Of a stretch of 64,000 nt of DNA, positions 17,208 to 28,303 are shown piece after piece; position 1 is the first letter of the stretch; the number at the start of each line of letters is the position of its first letter. The notes under the pieces were generated by a model, which saw only the letters and a list, made by a program, of their open reading frames with translations, did not search any database and was not told the origin of the DNA. The stretch covers positions 2,294,861 through 2,358,860 of the forward strand of contig NZ_KN196470.1 of assembly GCF_000761445.1 (NCBI RefSeq). The letters run 5' to 3'. The stretch comes from Oleiagrimonas soli (GTDB lineage: Bacteria > Pseudomonadota > Gammaproteobacteria > Xanthomonadales > Rhodanobacteraceae). The translations under genes were made by a program, and so were the position numbers.

Positions 17208-19964
17208 TCAGGGCTTGGTGCGCGGGGGAACCAGCGTCAGTCGCTTTGTGTCCTGCTGCGCGTCGCGACGTAGCAACTCGCTCAGCTCGTCGGCCTGGAT
17301 CGGTCGCGAATACAGATACCCCTGACCTTCCTCGCAACCGGCGAGGCGCAGGAAGTCGTGCTGCGCCTCGGTCTCCACGCCCTCAGCAATGACCGCCAAG
17401 CCGAGGCTGCGCGCCATCACCAGCATGGCCTGCACGATGCTGGCGTCCTCGGCGCTGTCCGGCAGACCGTCGACGAAGGAGCGGTCGATCTTCAGGTAGG
17501 CCACCGCCGGCAACTTGAGGTACGCCAGCGAGGAGTAGCCGGTGCCGAAATCGTCGATGGCGATGGCCACGCCGAGTCCGTGCAGCGCGCTCATGGTCTG
17601 CCGCGTGGCCTCGCCCAGATGCAGGATGGTGCTCTCGGTGATCTCCAGCATGATCTGCTGCGGATCGACGGCATTGCGCTCGATAGTGGTGGTCAGCTGC
17701 TGCACGAAGTCGGGATGCGAGAACCAGCCTGCGGAGATGTTCACCGCGATGCGACGGATCTTCAGGCCGCTGCGTTTCCATTGCGCGATCTGCCGACACA
17801 CGCCGTCGAGCACCCACTCGTCGATGTGGCGAATCAGGCCCAGCGTCTCGGCCATCGGCACGAACTCGCTGGGCATGATGTAGCCGCGTTCCGGATGGTG
17901 CCAGCGCAACAGCGCCTCGGCGCCGAGCAGACCGCTGTCGGCGAACGCGATGCTGGGCTGGTAGAGCAACTGGAACTGGTTCTCCTGCAACGCGCGGCGC
18001 AGATCGGTGAGCAGCAGCAGGCGGCGGTTGGCGTCGGCGCGCATGCGCGGCGTGTAGAAGCGGAAGGTGTTGCGCTCCTCCTGCTTGGCGCTGTACATGG
18101 CCGCGTCGGCGTTGGTCAGCAGCGTGGTCGCATCGTAGCCGTCCAGCGGGAACGAGGCGATGCCGATGCTGGCGCTGAGCACGATGTCGTAGCCATCCAC
18201 GACCATCGGCTGCGACAGCGTCTCGATCAGCTGACGCGCGAACCAGTTGATGTCCTCGCGCGCCTTGAGATGCCCGACCAGCACCGTGAACTCGTCACCG
18301 CCAATGCGGCTGGCCACCGCGCCGGCCGGCAAATGACGGTGGATGCGCTCGGCGACTACCGTCAGCAGCTTGTCGCCGATGGCATGGCTGTAGCTGTCGT
18401 TGACCAGCTTGAAATTGTCCAGATCGACGAACACCACCACCACGGTTTCGTGCTTGCGCTCGGCGACCAGCAGCATCTCCGCGACCCGGCGCTCGAACTC
18501 GGCGCGATTGACCAGGCCGGTGAGTGCATCGTGCGTGGCCAGATACTGCAGATGGCGCTGGCCCGCCTTGCTGTCGGTGATGTCGGTGCATACCGCGACG
18601 TAGTGCTCGATCTGGCCATCGGCATTGCGGATCGCGCTGATGCTGAGCATCTCCGGATACACGCTGCCGTCGCGACGCCGGCACTGCACTTCGCCGTTCC
18701 AGTGACCGTCCTTCGCCACCGCGTCCCACACGGTCTCCGGCAACGGCTGCCCGTCGGGCATGCGGCGGGGTTCGTCGAAGCGCATGCCTTCGACTTCCAG
18801 CGTGCTGTAGCCGGTCAGGCGTTGATGCGCGGCGTTCACGGTCAGAATCCGGCGCGAGGCGTCGGTGATGATGACGCCCTCGGCGACGCTGGCCATCGCC
18901 TCGGAAGCGATGCGACGCTCGCGGGCCATGTCGACGCGTTCGGTGATGTCGCGGAGAATCGCCTGGCGCACCTTGCGGACGCCCCAGTCGACCACGTTGC
19001 TGGACATCTCCACCGGACGCGTGCCGCCGTCGACATGACGCAGATCGCTGACGTGACGGTCGCGCCGGTGCCGTCGATCGTGTTCCGCGAACAGTTCCAG
19101 GAACGGCCGTCCGCGCAATTGGTCCTCGCTGAGCCCGGTCCACAGCGAAGCCATGCGGTTGGCCTGCAGAATGTCGCCGCTGACGTCCTCGACCATCAGG
19201 ATCGCGTCGGCGGCGCTGTCGAACAGCAGGCGGTAGCGTTCTTCCGTGCCGCGCACGCCAACCAACACGCGCCGCGCCAGCCAAAGCCACAGCAGCACGG
19301 CCAGCACGCCGGTGATCGCCAGCACGCCGAACAGCAGTCCGGCCACCCAGGCCGCGCCGCGCGCCATCAGATGCGAGAAGTTGTTGCTGCGCGGTTCGAT
19401 GTAGGCATTGAGGTCGGCGATGGCCTTACGCTGTTCATGGATGAAGGCCGGCGTCACGTTGCCTTGCGCATAGGCGTTGCGCAACCGCTCCGCGATCACG
19501 CCGAGAGCGTCCACGCGGCTGTCCGTGGAGCGCCAGGCTTCGAGCGATTCACGCATGTACGGTGCCTGCGTCAGGTGCCGCATCATGAACAGGATCATCG
19601 GAATCGCGCTCGGCATCGCATTGTCTTCGCGAAGCAGACGCGCCACGTGATCGTAGTCGTAATGATCGCGACGCACTTCCTCGCGCGCGAAGCGGAAATG
19701 ACGAAGCACCGTGTAGTGCTGCTGGAAACTCGCCAACTCCTCGGGGTTGCCGCTCTCGGCGTACGCGTCCAGATCGATCACGGACTGCTTCTGCGACTTC
19801 GACCAGATGCTCTCGCCGTTGAGAAAACCGGCGAGAGCAACCTGGATCTTCAGGGCGCCCCAGGACAGGGCCAAGAGCAGCCCCACGACGGCGGCCAGTC
19901 CCCATGCCAGTGGCATGAGTCGCCGTATGAGCGGTTGTTGCAAGCTGGCCCGAGCGATTCGCAT
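17208..19964 (-). CDS. Membrane sensor GGDEF-EAL protein with PAS domains
   Basis: The 918-residue protein has a helix at about 15-35, a periplasmic loop of about 170 residues, and a second helix near 205-232. Two PAS domains follow (about 240-355 and 360-480), then GGDEF (motif 555-559) and EAL (Glu683 of EALLRW). The EAL side retains [14 protein letters not shown] and LKIDRSFV, so phosphodiesterase activity is likely. The GGDEF motif is intact but the RxxD inhibitory site is missing (LPAG at that position). It can therefore make or break c-di-GMP depending on signal. It is a monocistronic gene. Confidence 0.9.
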   Translation of the reverse strand: MRIARASLQQPLIRRLMPLAWGLAAVVGLLLALSWGALKIQVALAGFLNGESIWSKSQKQSVIDLDAYAESGNPEELASFQQHYTVLRHFRFAREEVRRDHYDYDHVARLLREDNAMPSAIPMILFMMRHLTQAPYMRESLEAWRSTDSRVDALGVIAERLRNAYAQGNVTPAFIHEQRKAIADLNAYIEPRSNNFSHLMARGAAWVAGLLFGVLAITGVLAVLLWLWLARRVLVGVRGTEERYRLLFDSAADAILMVEDVSGDILQANRMASLWTGLSEDQLRGRPFLELFAEHDRRHRRDRHVSDLRHVDGGTRPVEMSSNVVDWGVRKVRQAILRDITERVDMARERRIASEAMASVAEGVIITDASRRILTVNAAHQRLTGYSTLEVEGMRFDEPRRMPDGQPLPETVWDAVAKDGHWNGEVQCRRRDGSVYPEMLSISAIRNADGQIEHYVAVCTDITDSKAGQRHLQYLATHDALTGLVNRAEFERRVAEMLLVAERKHETVVVVFVDLDNFKLVNDSYSHAIGDKLLTVVAERIHRHLPAGAVASRIGGDEFTVLVGHLKAREDINWFARQLIETLSQPMVVDGYDIVLSASIGIASFPLDGYDATTLLTNADAAMYSAKQEERNTFRFYTPRMRADANRRLLLLTDLRRALQENQFQLLYQPSIAFADSGLLGAEALLRWHHPERGYIMPSEFVPMAETLGLIRHIDEWVLDGVCRQIAQWKRSGLKIRRIAVNISAGWFSHPDFVQQLTTTIERNAVDPQQIMLEITESTILHLGEATRQTMSALHGLGVAIAIDDFGTGYSSLAYLKLPAVAYLKIDRSFVDGLPDSAEDASIVQAMLVMARSLGLAVIAEGVETEAQHDFLRLAGCEEGQGYLYSRPIQADELSELLRRDAQQDTKRLTLVPPRTKP

Positions 19965-20027
19965 CGCAGTCCCTGTCTCCCAGCAACGTCCTCAGCATAC
20001 GACGACCGGCCTGGTCGTGTCTGCCGG

Positions 20028-20804
20028 TTACGCCGCGGCTTCGTTTGCCGCCTGCGTCGCCTTGCTGGGTTCGACGCAGATATCGGCGAGCACTCTCATA
20101 CTGACATAGCTACGGCGTACACATTCCGCGATGTGCTCGACATCGTCAACCGACGGATTGCCTCCCATCAGCGTACAGACGATTTCCAGCGCCTCCCAAG
20201 GATGGGTGTCGTCGTAGGCGGCGTGCAGTTGCAGCCAGCGCAGACTGCGCGTGCGCGTGGATTCCTCGAAGCTCTCGCGGTACGAGGCGCTGTCGAACAG
20301 AATCTGCGACCACTCCCCGGTCGCGCCCTCGACGGCGTAGTTGGTCGCGGCGATGCCGGCCGCCAGCGAATCCTTGCCGGCCGCTTCCTCGCACCAGCGC
20401 GCCAGCACGTCGGCGCCGCGCGGAATGCGTCCGTGCAGCACCTCGTCGCGGCCGATGCCGGCGCCTTCGGCCCAGTTCAGCCAGTGCTCGGCATGGTTCT
20501 GCTCGACACGGATGTTGCGCACCAGCCAGCGCCGCGCGAGGTTGTCGCCCGCGCTGCGACCGAACTGCGTCTTCAGCAGGCTCATCGACATGTAGCCGGG
20601 GAAACGTTCGATGACCGGCCAGATGCCGACCATGAAGTTGCGGGTGGACGTCGATTCCATCGTGCGGTCCCGCATCAGATCCCACAGTTCATGCTCGACG
20701 ACGCTGCGCTTGGCGTCTTCACACGTGCCCACCATGTCCTGCGTCCACTGCGGATAGCTGCTCAGTTCCGTCAACGACCCGTTGCGTTCGAATTGCGTAT
20801 TCAT
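20028..20804 (-). CDS. TenA/PqqC-like haem-oxygenase-fold protein, possible di-iron enzyme
   Basis: A 258-residue all-helical protein of the TenA/iron-containing redox superfamily, often annotated as a TenA-family regulator in Xanthomonadales. Candidate metal ligands follow the UndA-like pattern: Glu in VVEHELW, ExxH in VEQNH, Glu in YAVEGATGEW, then His and Asp/His in LHAAYDDTHPWEA. TenA itself hydrolyses thiamin fragments, and di-iron relatives oxidise fatty acids or amino acids; which applies is unknown. ATG 20804 has GGAGA 8 bases upstream. It is divergent from the exported msrA. Confidence 0.65.
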   Translation of the reverse strand: MNTQFERNGSLTELSSYPQWTQDMVGTCEDAKRSVVEHELWDLMRDRTMESTSTRNFMVGIWPVIERFPGYMSMSLLKTQFGRSAGDNLARRWLVRNIRVEQNHAEHWLNWAEGAGIGRDEVLHGRIPRGADVLARWCEEAAGKDSLAAGIAATNYAVEGATGEWSQILFDSASYRESFEESTRTRSLRWLQLHAAYDDTHPWEALEIVCTLMGGNPSVDDVEHIAECVRRSYVSMRVLADICVEPSKATQAANEAAA

Positions 20805-21115
20805 GATCAATCTCCATTGTTGGATGAATCCGCACCGACGCATGCCTGCACGTACCGGTGCGGACACGTCCCGACGTCGACGACGTCGCTAGACGCGCGT
20901 GCCGGCCTCGATGAACGAGGTACCGGCACAACGCCAGCCTACTCGTCACGGAATACTTTGGCGCATCCGAACGCATTGAATTCCTGATAAAAATTGGGCA
21001 TGAGCCGCAAGACCCGCACGGACCGCGCCGGTTTTCGGGCGCACTCCGAAGCGCGCTGTAAGTTTTGTCGCGCGTCGCGGGTCATCTGCGATACGTCCCC
21101 CGACGAGGCCAGGCC
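20805..21115. other. Divergent intergenic region without a gene
   Basis: This stretch separates the starts of the TenA-like gene (-) and msrA (+). It has an AT-richer patch around 20970-21000 (TTCCTGATAAAAATTGGGCA) that could hold a promoter. I see no RNA gene or strong inverted repeat. Confidence 0.5.
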
Positions 21116-21826
21116 ATGATCGTCCACGCTTTCCCCCGCAACGTCCGACGCCTGCTCTGCGCGGTCCTGCTCGCCACGCTGACGGCCTGCGCCCCCACGG
21201 CGCCCGCGCGCAGCACGTCATCCGCCGTGCCGCCCCCGCAACTGGATACGCCAGTACCCCGGCACGCCGGCGAGCGCACGGCCGTGTTTGCCGGCGGATG
21301 CTTCTGGGGCATGCAATGGGTGTTCGAGCACGTTCGCGGCGTGCAGCGCGTCGAGGCCGGCTATGCAGGCGGTCAGGCGTCCACGGCCCGCTACGGCATC
21401 GTCAGCGGCGGCGGCACCGGCCACGCCGAGTCGGTCCGCGTGAGCTACGACCCGTCGCAGGTGAGCTATGGCCAGCTGCTGCGCGTGTACTTCTCGGTCG
21501 CCACCGATCCGACCCAGCGCGACCGCCAGGGTCCGGACGTCGGCACGCAATACCGCGGCGTGATCTTCACGGCCGATGTGCAGCAGGCGCGCGTCGCACA
21601 AGCCTACGTCCGCCAACTCGATGCCGCCGGCGCGTTCGACCGCCCCATCGTCACCCGCATCCAGCCGCTGACCGGATTCTATCCGGCCGAGGCGTACCAC
21701 CAGGACTATGCCCGACTACACCCGAACGCGCTGTACATCGCGGTCAACGACGCACCGAAGATCACCCAGCTTCGACAGCAGCTTCCCGCGCTGTACCGCG
21801 CGACGCCGGTGACCTATTCGCCGTAA
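21116..21826 (+). CDS. msrA: Exported peptide methionine sulfoxide reductase A (lipoprotein type)
   Basis: The 236-residue protein has an N-terminal signal ending TLTAC, a lipobox-like site with Cys25, then a Pro/Ser linker and an MsrA domain. The catalytic Cys62 lies in GGCFWG, and the supporting Glu105 in GHAES is present. It reduces methionine-S-sulfoxide in proteins, here presumably on the periplasmic side. A second MsrA without signal lies at 34081, so the cell repairs both compartments. The ribosome site before ATG 21116 is weak. A hairpin follows the stop codon. Confidence 0.88.
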   Translation: MIVHAFPRNVRRLLCAVLLATLTACAPTAPARSTSSAVPPPQLDTPVPRHAGERTAVFAGGCFWGMQWVFEHVRGVQRVEAGYAGGQASTARYGIVSGGGTGHAESVRVSYDPSQVSYGQLLRVYFSVATDPTQRDRQGPDVGTQYRGVIFTADVQQARVAQAYVRQLDAAGAFDRPIVTRIQPLTGFYPAEAYHQDYARLHPNALYIAVNDAPKITQLRQQLPALYRATPVTYSP

Positions 21827-21860
21827 AAAAACGGCCTCCGTCTTCAGGGAACGGAGGCCG
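21825..21860 (-). terminator. Intrinsic terminator of the GH25 gene
   Basis: CGGCCTCCGT (21832-21841) pairs with ACGGAGGCCG (21851-21860). The seven As at 21825-21831 give a U-tract on the minus strand. It is placed 20 bases past the muramidase stop codon and also shields the convergent msrA. Confidence 0.9.
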
Positions 21861-21880
21861 CGCAACCGTCGGGGAACGGA

Positions 21881-22783
21881 TCAGCCGTTCGCGATCGCCT
21901 GCAGCTGGCTGTAGGCGCCGTTGAACTTGTCCTGATCGCCGGGGAAGGTTCCCGAGTCGGCGTACTGCCAGAACGTGTAGTAGCTCCAGGCGTACGGCAG
22001 AGTGCCGACGCTGGACGAGTAACGCGCCACCCACAGCGGGCTGTTGTTGGCGAAGTTGCCGGCCGTGCCGACGCACTGCGTCCACCAGCTGGTGCTGGTG
22101 TAGATCACCGGCCAGCGACCGGTACGCGCGTGATACTCGCTGCTGAACGAGGCGATCCAGCTGGCCATGCCGCTCTTGCTCTTGCCGTAGCAGGTCGAGC
22201 CGTACGGGTTGTATTCCAGATCGACCGCGCCCGGCAGGGTCTTGCCGTCACCGGACCAACCGCCGCCGTGATTGACGAAGTAGTCGGCCTGCGTGGCGCC
22301 GCTGGTGGTGTCCGGACGCGCGAAATGATACGAGCCGCGGATCATGCCCACGTTGTAGGAACCGTTGTACTGCTGGGCGAAATACGGATTGGTGTAGTAC
22401 GTGCCTTCGGTCGCCTTCACATAGGCGAAACGCGCGCCATTGTTGTACGCGGTGCTCCAGGCGACGTTGCCCTGGTAGCCGCTCACGTCCATGCCGGCGA
22501 CGGAACCGGTGGCCGCGGCGTACAGGTAACCGTTCACCTGCATCTGCTGCGACGTGCCTTCATGCAGGCGGATCTGCGAACCCATGGCATGCGACTCGGC
22601 GGCGATGCGCGCGGCGAGCTTCAGCGGGATCGAGGGGTTCATGTGCGCCAGTTCCTGATTGCTGACGCCCTGCGGCGGATGCAGCGCATCCTGAGCAGGA
22701 GCGGCTTGCGCGCCGGCGATGGCGGTGACGCCGGCGATGGCCAGAGCGGCCGCGAGTACGTGCTTGTGCATGAGTACGGACAT
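21881..22783 (-). CDS. Secreted GH25 muramidase (lysozyme)
   Basis: A 300-residue protein with a signal peptide (MSVLMHKHVLAAALAIAGVT, cleavage near AQA-AP) and a GH25 barrel from about residue 95. The conserved Asp99 in GMDVSGYQG and the DxE pair Asp188/Glu190 in AVDLEYN match the Cellosyl-type active site. It hydrolyses the beta-1,4 bond between MurNAc and GlcNAc. Residues 28-92 form an extra N-terminal segment of unknown role. ATG 22783 has AGGAG nearby. Export suggests action on other bacteria or on its own wall. A CRP/Clp-like site lies 233 bases upstream. Confidence 0.9.
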   Translation of the reverse strand: MSVLMHKHVLAAALAIAGVTAIAGAQAAPAQDALHPPQGVSNQELAHMNPSIPLKLAARIAAESHAMGSQIRLHEGTSQQMQVNGYLYAAATGSVAGMDVSGYQGNVAWSTAYNNGARFAYVKATEGTYYTNPYFAQQYNGSYNVGMIRGSYHFARPDTTSGATQADYFVNHGGGWSGDGKTLPGAVDLEYNPYGSTCYGKSKSGMASWIASFSSEYHARTGRWPVIYTSTSWWTQCVGTAGNFANNSPLWVARYSSSVGTLPYAWSYYTFWQYADSGTFPGDQDKFNGAYSQLQAIANG

Positions 22784-23283
22784 CGTGTTCTCCTCATGAT
22801 GGTGTGGAGTAATGAAGTCCGGCAGAAAGGGATTCAACGCGGCCTCCCTGCCGGTCCATGGCCTTGTCGGCAAGACCTTTCCCCCGACGCGATCCCGTCC
22901 TGGGATTCGCGTGCGCGCCGTCGGTCCGCATGACCTCTCCGGGTTGACGGTGCCGGCGGCGGTCGGTCGCCAGGCGACCGACAAATCTCATCATGCACGC
23001 CGCGGATGATGATGATGTGACACACATCACGCGCATTTCGGTCTTGCTGGATACGTGCATGCCGAATCCTGAACGACCGCGCCGCATGAACGCCGCCCAA
23101 CCCGCGGCGCGCCGGCCGTCAACGCGCTGCGGGACGCTCCCGTTCATATTCACGTGGGCATGATCCGTATCGCGGACATGCGTCGCGACGGAATGCGCAC
23201 CGCCTTCCCGATGGGGAAACCGGTCCCGCTCGTGCCGTGTCCTTGCAGATACGGCGTCCGATCCACCACGCAGGAGAAACGCC
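22784..23283. other. 500-base divergent intergenic region without a gene
   Basis: No credible gene is seen between the GH25 and SH3 genes. The region carries the CRP/Clp-like site at 23016-23031 and presumably the two divergent promoters. An AGGAG ribosome site stands at its right edge. Confidence 0.6.
23016..23031. promoter_or_regulatory. Candidate CRP/Clp-type binding site
   Basis: TGTGA-CACACA-TCACG matches the CRP-family consensus TGTGA-N6-TCACA at 9 of 10 defined positions. Clp, the Xanthomonas member of this family, controls extracellular enzymes. The site lies between the divergent muramidase and SH3-protein genes and could serve either. Confidence 0.5.
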
Positions 23284-24105
23284 ATGAGACGTCACGCCTG
23301 GCTTTTCGCGTTCACGCTTCTACTGGCCCTTCCCGCGGCCGCACAGGCGACCCGCGCCTACGCGGACGTCACCGTCAACATGCGCGCCGGTCCCGACATC
23401 GGCTATCCGATCGTCGATCTGATCCCGGGCGGCACGCCGCTGTATGTCCAGGGCTGCACGGACGACTGGGCCTGGTGCGACGTGATCGCCTACGGCCACC
23501 GCGGCTGGGTCGCGGGCAACTTCATCCGCTACCCGTACCGGCAGCGCTGGGTACCGATCTACGGCTACGGCGCGATCATCGGCATCCCGGTGGTCCGCTT
23601 CGTGATCGGCGATTACTGGCACCGCCACTATCGCCACCGCGCGTTCTACGGCCATCGCGATTACTGGTATGGCTACCACCCGCGTCATCGCGCGCCACCC
23701 TACCGCTACCGCCACGCGCCGCCGCGCTTCGTGCATCGCGACCATGACCGCGACCGCTACCGGTATCGCCAGCACGTCGAACGCGAGCACATCGAGCACC
23801 GTCGCGTGGAACGCCATCGCGCCGAACAGCGTCGACACGAACGGCAGCGCTTTGAACATCGTCGCGACGAGCACCGCCGGGTCGAGCAGCATCAGGCCCA
23901 GACGCGCCGCCGACTCGCACCGACCGTGTTGCATCGCTCCGCCCCCGAGTACCGCGGCGCACGCGCACCGCACCGCAACGATGCGCGCAACCGTGCATCC
24001 GCGCAGCGCAACACGCAGTCGTCGCATGGCAGCTCGCGCAATGACAACCACCATCGCGGCAAGAACGATCATCGTCGCGACCGGCACGACCGCGACAAGC
24101 GCTGA
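23284..24105 (+). CDS. Exported SH3-domain protein with His/Arg-rich tail
   Basis: This 273-residue protein starts with a signal peptide (MRRHAWLFAFTLLLALPAAAQA). A bacterial SH3 domain follows at about 25-82 (NMRAGPDIGYPIVDLIPGG, GWVAGNFI), then a Tyr-rich stretch. The long tail (about 115-273) is dominated by His, Arg, Glu and Asp with short repeats such as HRRVE and RRDEHR. SH3b domains bind peptidoglycan; the charged tail may bind metals, nucleic acid or wall polymers, which is inference. AGGAG stands 7 bases before the ATG. A perfect terminator follows. Confidence 0.75.
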   Translation: MRRHAWLFAFTLLLALPAAAQATRAYADVTVNMRAGPDIGYPIVDLIPGGTPLYVQGCTDDWAWCDVIAYGHRGWVAGNFIRYPYRQRWVPIYGYGAIIGIPVVRFVIGDYWHRHYRHRAFYGHRDYWYGYHPRHRAPPYRYRHAPPRFVHRDHDRDRYRYRQHVEREHIEHRRVERHRAEQRRHERQRFEHRRDEHRRVEQHQAQTRRRLAPTVLHRSAPEYRGARAPHRNDARNRASAQRNTQSSHGSSRNDNHHRGKNDHRRDRHDRDKR

Positions 24106-24130
24106 TCGAATGCAGCGTCGCGCGCAATAA

Positions 24131-24164
24131 AGAAAAAGGGCGGGAAGATTCCCGCCCTTTTTCT
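24131..24164. terminator. Bidirectional intrinsic terminator
   Basis: A perfect palindrome: AGAAAAAGGGCGGGAA, loop GA, then the exact complement ending TTTTTCT. The A- and T-runs give U-tracts on both strands. It ends the SH3-protein gene (+) and the aldo/keto reductase gene (-). Confidence 0.95.
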
Positions 24165-24183
24165 TGGCGCACGCCTCTGGCGA

Positions 24184-25221
<1,038 letters not shown>

Positions 25222-25538
25222 GGTGCACTCCTCGATCGAGTGTGAGTGTGAATGTGGGAAACGGTCCAGATCGGGCCGCCTGCTTTCCCTGCGTGCGGAC
25301 GCGCAGAGAAATTTCAATCGGCGCACCGACACCCTCGCCACGAAGATCCAGCCAGTCCGCGAAACGCCGACACGGCGGCGCGCACCGGCAAACGCAGGGC
25401 AACGCACATGAAAAAGTCATGCAAGTGATGCACTTGCTGTCATCCTTCGAGCGCAAAGCGCGTTGTATATGTCCCACCTCCGGCTCACATTGATCGCCTG
25501 GAACGATGACAGTCATGCAAAATCGGCAGGAGTCCATC
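25222..25538. other. Divergent intergenic region with a palindrome
   Basis: No gene is supported between the aldo/keto reductase (-) and the alpha/beta hydrolase (+). The notable element is GCAAGTG-ATG-CACTTGC at 25421-25437, a 7-bp perfect inverted repeat suited to a dimeric repressor. It lies about 100 bases before the hydrolase start and 200 before the reductase start. Confidence 0.5.
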
Positions 25539-26474
25539 ATGGGTTCACGCTCGCGGGTACATCGCATCGCACCCTGGTTCGCGGCGACGCTCGCGATCGT
25601 CATCGCGATGACGACGGCTGCATCGGCATCGTCGTCCTGTCTTCAGGCGCACGCGACATCGCCGGTCGTGCAGCGCGATCTCGCCTACGGACCGCAGCCC
25701 GGTCAGCGCCTGGACGTGTACCGGCCTCGGCACGCCCGTCATGCGCCGATCCTGCTGATGGTGCACGGCGGCGGCTGGCGGCGCGGCGACAAGGCGATGC
25801 GCGCCTTCGTCGACGGCAAGGTCGCGCACTGGACGGCGGCGGGCGCGATCGTGGTCTCGACCAACTACCGCATGCAGGCGCCGATCGACCCGCAACGCGA
25901 GGCGGAGGACGTGGCGCGCGCGCTGGCCTACGTGCAGCGCGAGGCGCGCGCCTGGGGCGGCGACCCGCATCGCATCGTGCTGCTGGGACACTCGGCCGGC
26001 GCGCATCTGGTCGTCCTGTTGAGCGCCGCGCCCGACATCGCCGAAGCGCAGGGCGCCAAGCCGTGGGCCGGCACCGTGGCGCTGGACAGCGCGGCCTACG
26101 ACCTGGTGACGCTGATGCGCGCGCCGCACCTGCGGCTCTACGACCGCGCGTTCGGCAAGGACCCGGCGCTGTGGCGCGCGATGTCGCCGACGCTACGTCT
26201 GCACCGGACCACGCCGCCGATGCTGTTGGTCTGCTCGACCAGGCGATCCATCTCCTGCGCACAGACCCGCGCCTTCGCGCAGCGTGCCGCGGCGCTCGGC
26301 AGCCGCGTCCACGTACTGCCCGTGGACCTGACGCACCGGGCGCTCAACCGCGATCTCGGCGGCGACAACGGCTACACCGGTCAGGTCGATGCGGCCATGC
26401 GATCGCTGGGGCTACCCGTCGCGGCCTGCGCCGTCGCCCCGCCCGACTCCGCGAATCAGGTACGCAACCGGTAG
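25539..26474 (+). CDS. Exported alpha/beta-hydrolase, carboxylesterase/BD-FAE-like
   Basis: A 311-residue protein with a signal peptide ([21 protein letters not shown]) and an HSL/esterase-type hydrolase domain. The oxyanion motif [11 protein letters not shown] and the nucleophile elbow LLGHSAGAH are clear. A His near the end (DLTHRALN) can complete the triad. It should hydrolyse small esters in the periplasm. ATG 25539 follows CAGGAG at 25527-25532. Its last 19 bases overlap the end of the convergent ABC permease gene. Confidence 0.85.
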   Translation: MGSRSRVHRIAPWFAATLAIVIAMTTAASASSSCLQAHATSPVVQRDLAYGPQPGQRLDVYRPRHARHAPILLMVHGGGWRRGDKAMRAFVDGKVAHWTAAGAIVVSTNYRMQAPIDPQREAEDVARALAYVQREARAWGGDPHRIVLLGHSAGAHLVVLLSAAPDIAEAQGAKPWAGTVALDSAAYDLVTLMRAPHLRLYDRAFGKDPALWRAMSPTLRLHRTTPPMLLVCSTRRSISCAQTRAFAQRAAALGSRVHVLPVDLTHRALNRDLGGDNGYTGQVDAAMRSLGLPVAACAVAPPDSANQVRNR

Positions 26475-27213
26475 CCGGTGCGGAAGATCCAGGCGATCGT
26501 CGCCAGGCAGATCGCCAGGAACAGCACGATCATGCCCAGACTCAGTCCCACGCTCACGTCGGCCAGTCCGTAGAAGCTCCAGCGGAAACCGCTGACCAGG
26601 TAGACCACCGGGTTGAACAGCGTCACCTTCTGCCACAGCGGCGGCAGCATGTGGATCGAGTAGAAACTGCCGCCGAGGAAGGTCAGCGGCGTGACGATCA
26701 GCAGCGGCACCAGCTGCAGCTTCTCGAAGTTGTCGGCCCAGATGCCGATGATGAAACCGAGCAGGCTGAAGGTCGCCGCGGTGAGGAACATGAACAGCAG
26801 CATCCACAGCGGATGCTCGATCCGCAGCGGCACGAACAGTGCCGCCGTCGCCAGGATGATGATCCCGAGCATGATCGACTTGGTCGCCGCCGCGCCGGCG
26901 TAGCTCAGCACGATCTCCAGGTACGACACCGGCGCCGACAGAATCTCGTAGATGGTGCCGGTGAATTTCGGGAAGTAGATGCCGAACGAGGCATTGGACA
27001 CGCTCTGCGTGAGCAGGTTGAGCATGATCAGGCCCGGCACGATAAACGCGCCGTAGCTGACGCCGTCGACCTCGGTGATGCGCGAGCCGATGGCCGAGCC
27101 GAACACCACGAAATACAGCGACGTGGAAATCACCGGCGCGACGATGCTCTGCAGCAGCGTGCGACGGGTGCGGGCCATCTCGAAACGGTAGATGGCGGCG
27201 ATCGCGCGCAGAT

Positions 27214-27217
<4 letters not shown>
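26456..27217 (-). CDS. ABC-2 type exporter permease, YadH-like
   Basis: A 253-residue membrane protein with six helices of the ABC-2 type. It closely follows E. coli YadH in pattern ([53 protein letters not shown]). It pairs with the ATPase encoded immediately upstream; start and stop overlap as ATGA, so the two are translationally coupled. The transported compound is unknown; family members export drugs or polymers. Confidence 0.9.
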
Positions 27218-28179
<962 letters not shown>

Positions 28180-28303
28180 CCGAACACTTTCCGTGAAGGG
28201 GAAAACGCAATCCTACACGTCGCGGTACAGAAATTGTACCGGAGGCATGGCAGATGGCCCGGGGACTGCTATCTTCGGCGCTTCGCTCCTCGCCGCCGCC
28301 GCC

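Noticed and set aside
17358-20987. 1209-codon plus-strand frame opposite the GGDEF-EAL and TenA-like genes
   Set aside because: It arises from high GC and strong codon bias; both genes on the other strand have clear motifs.
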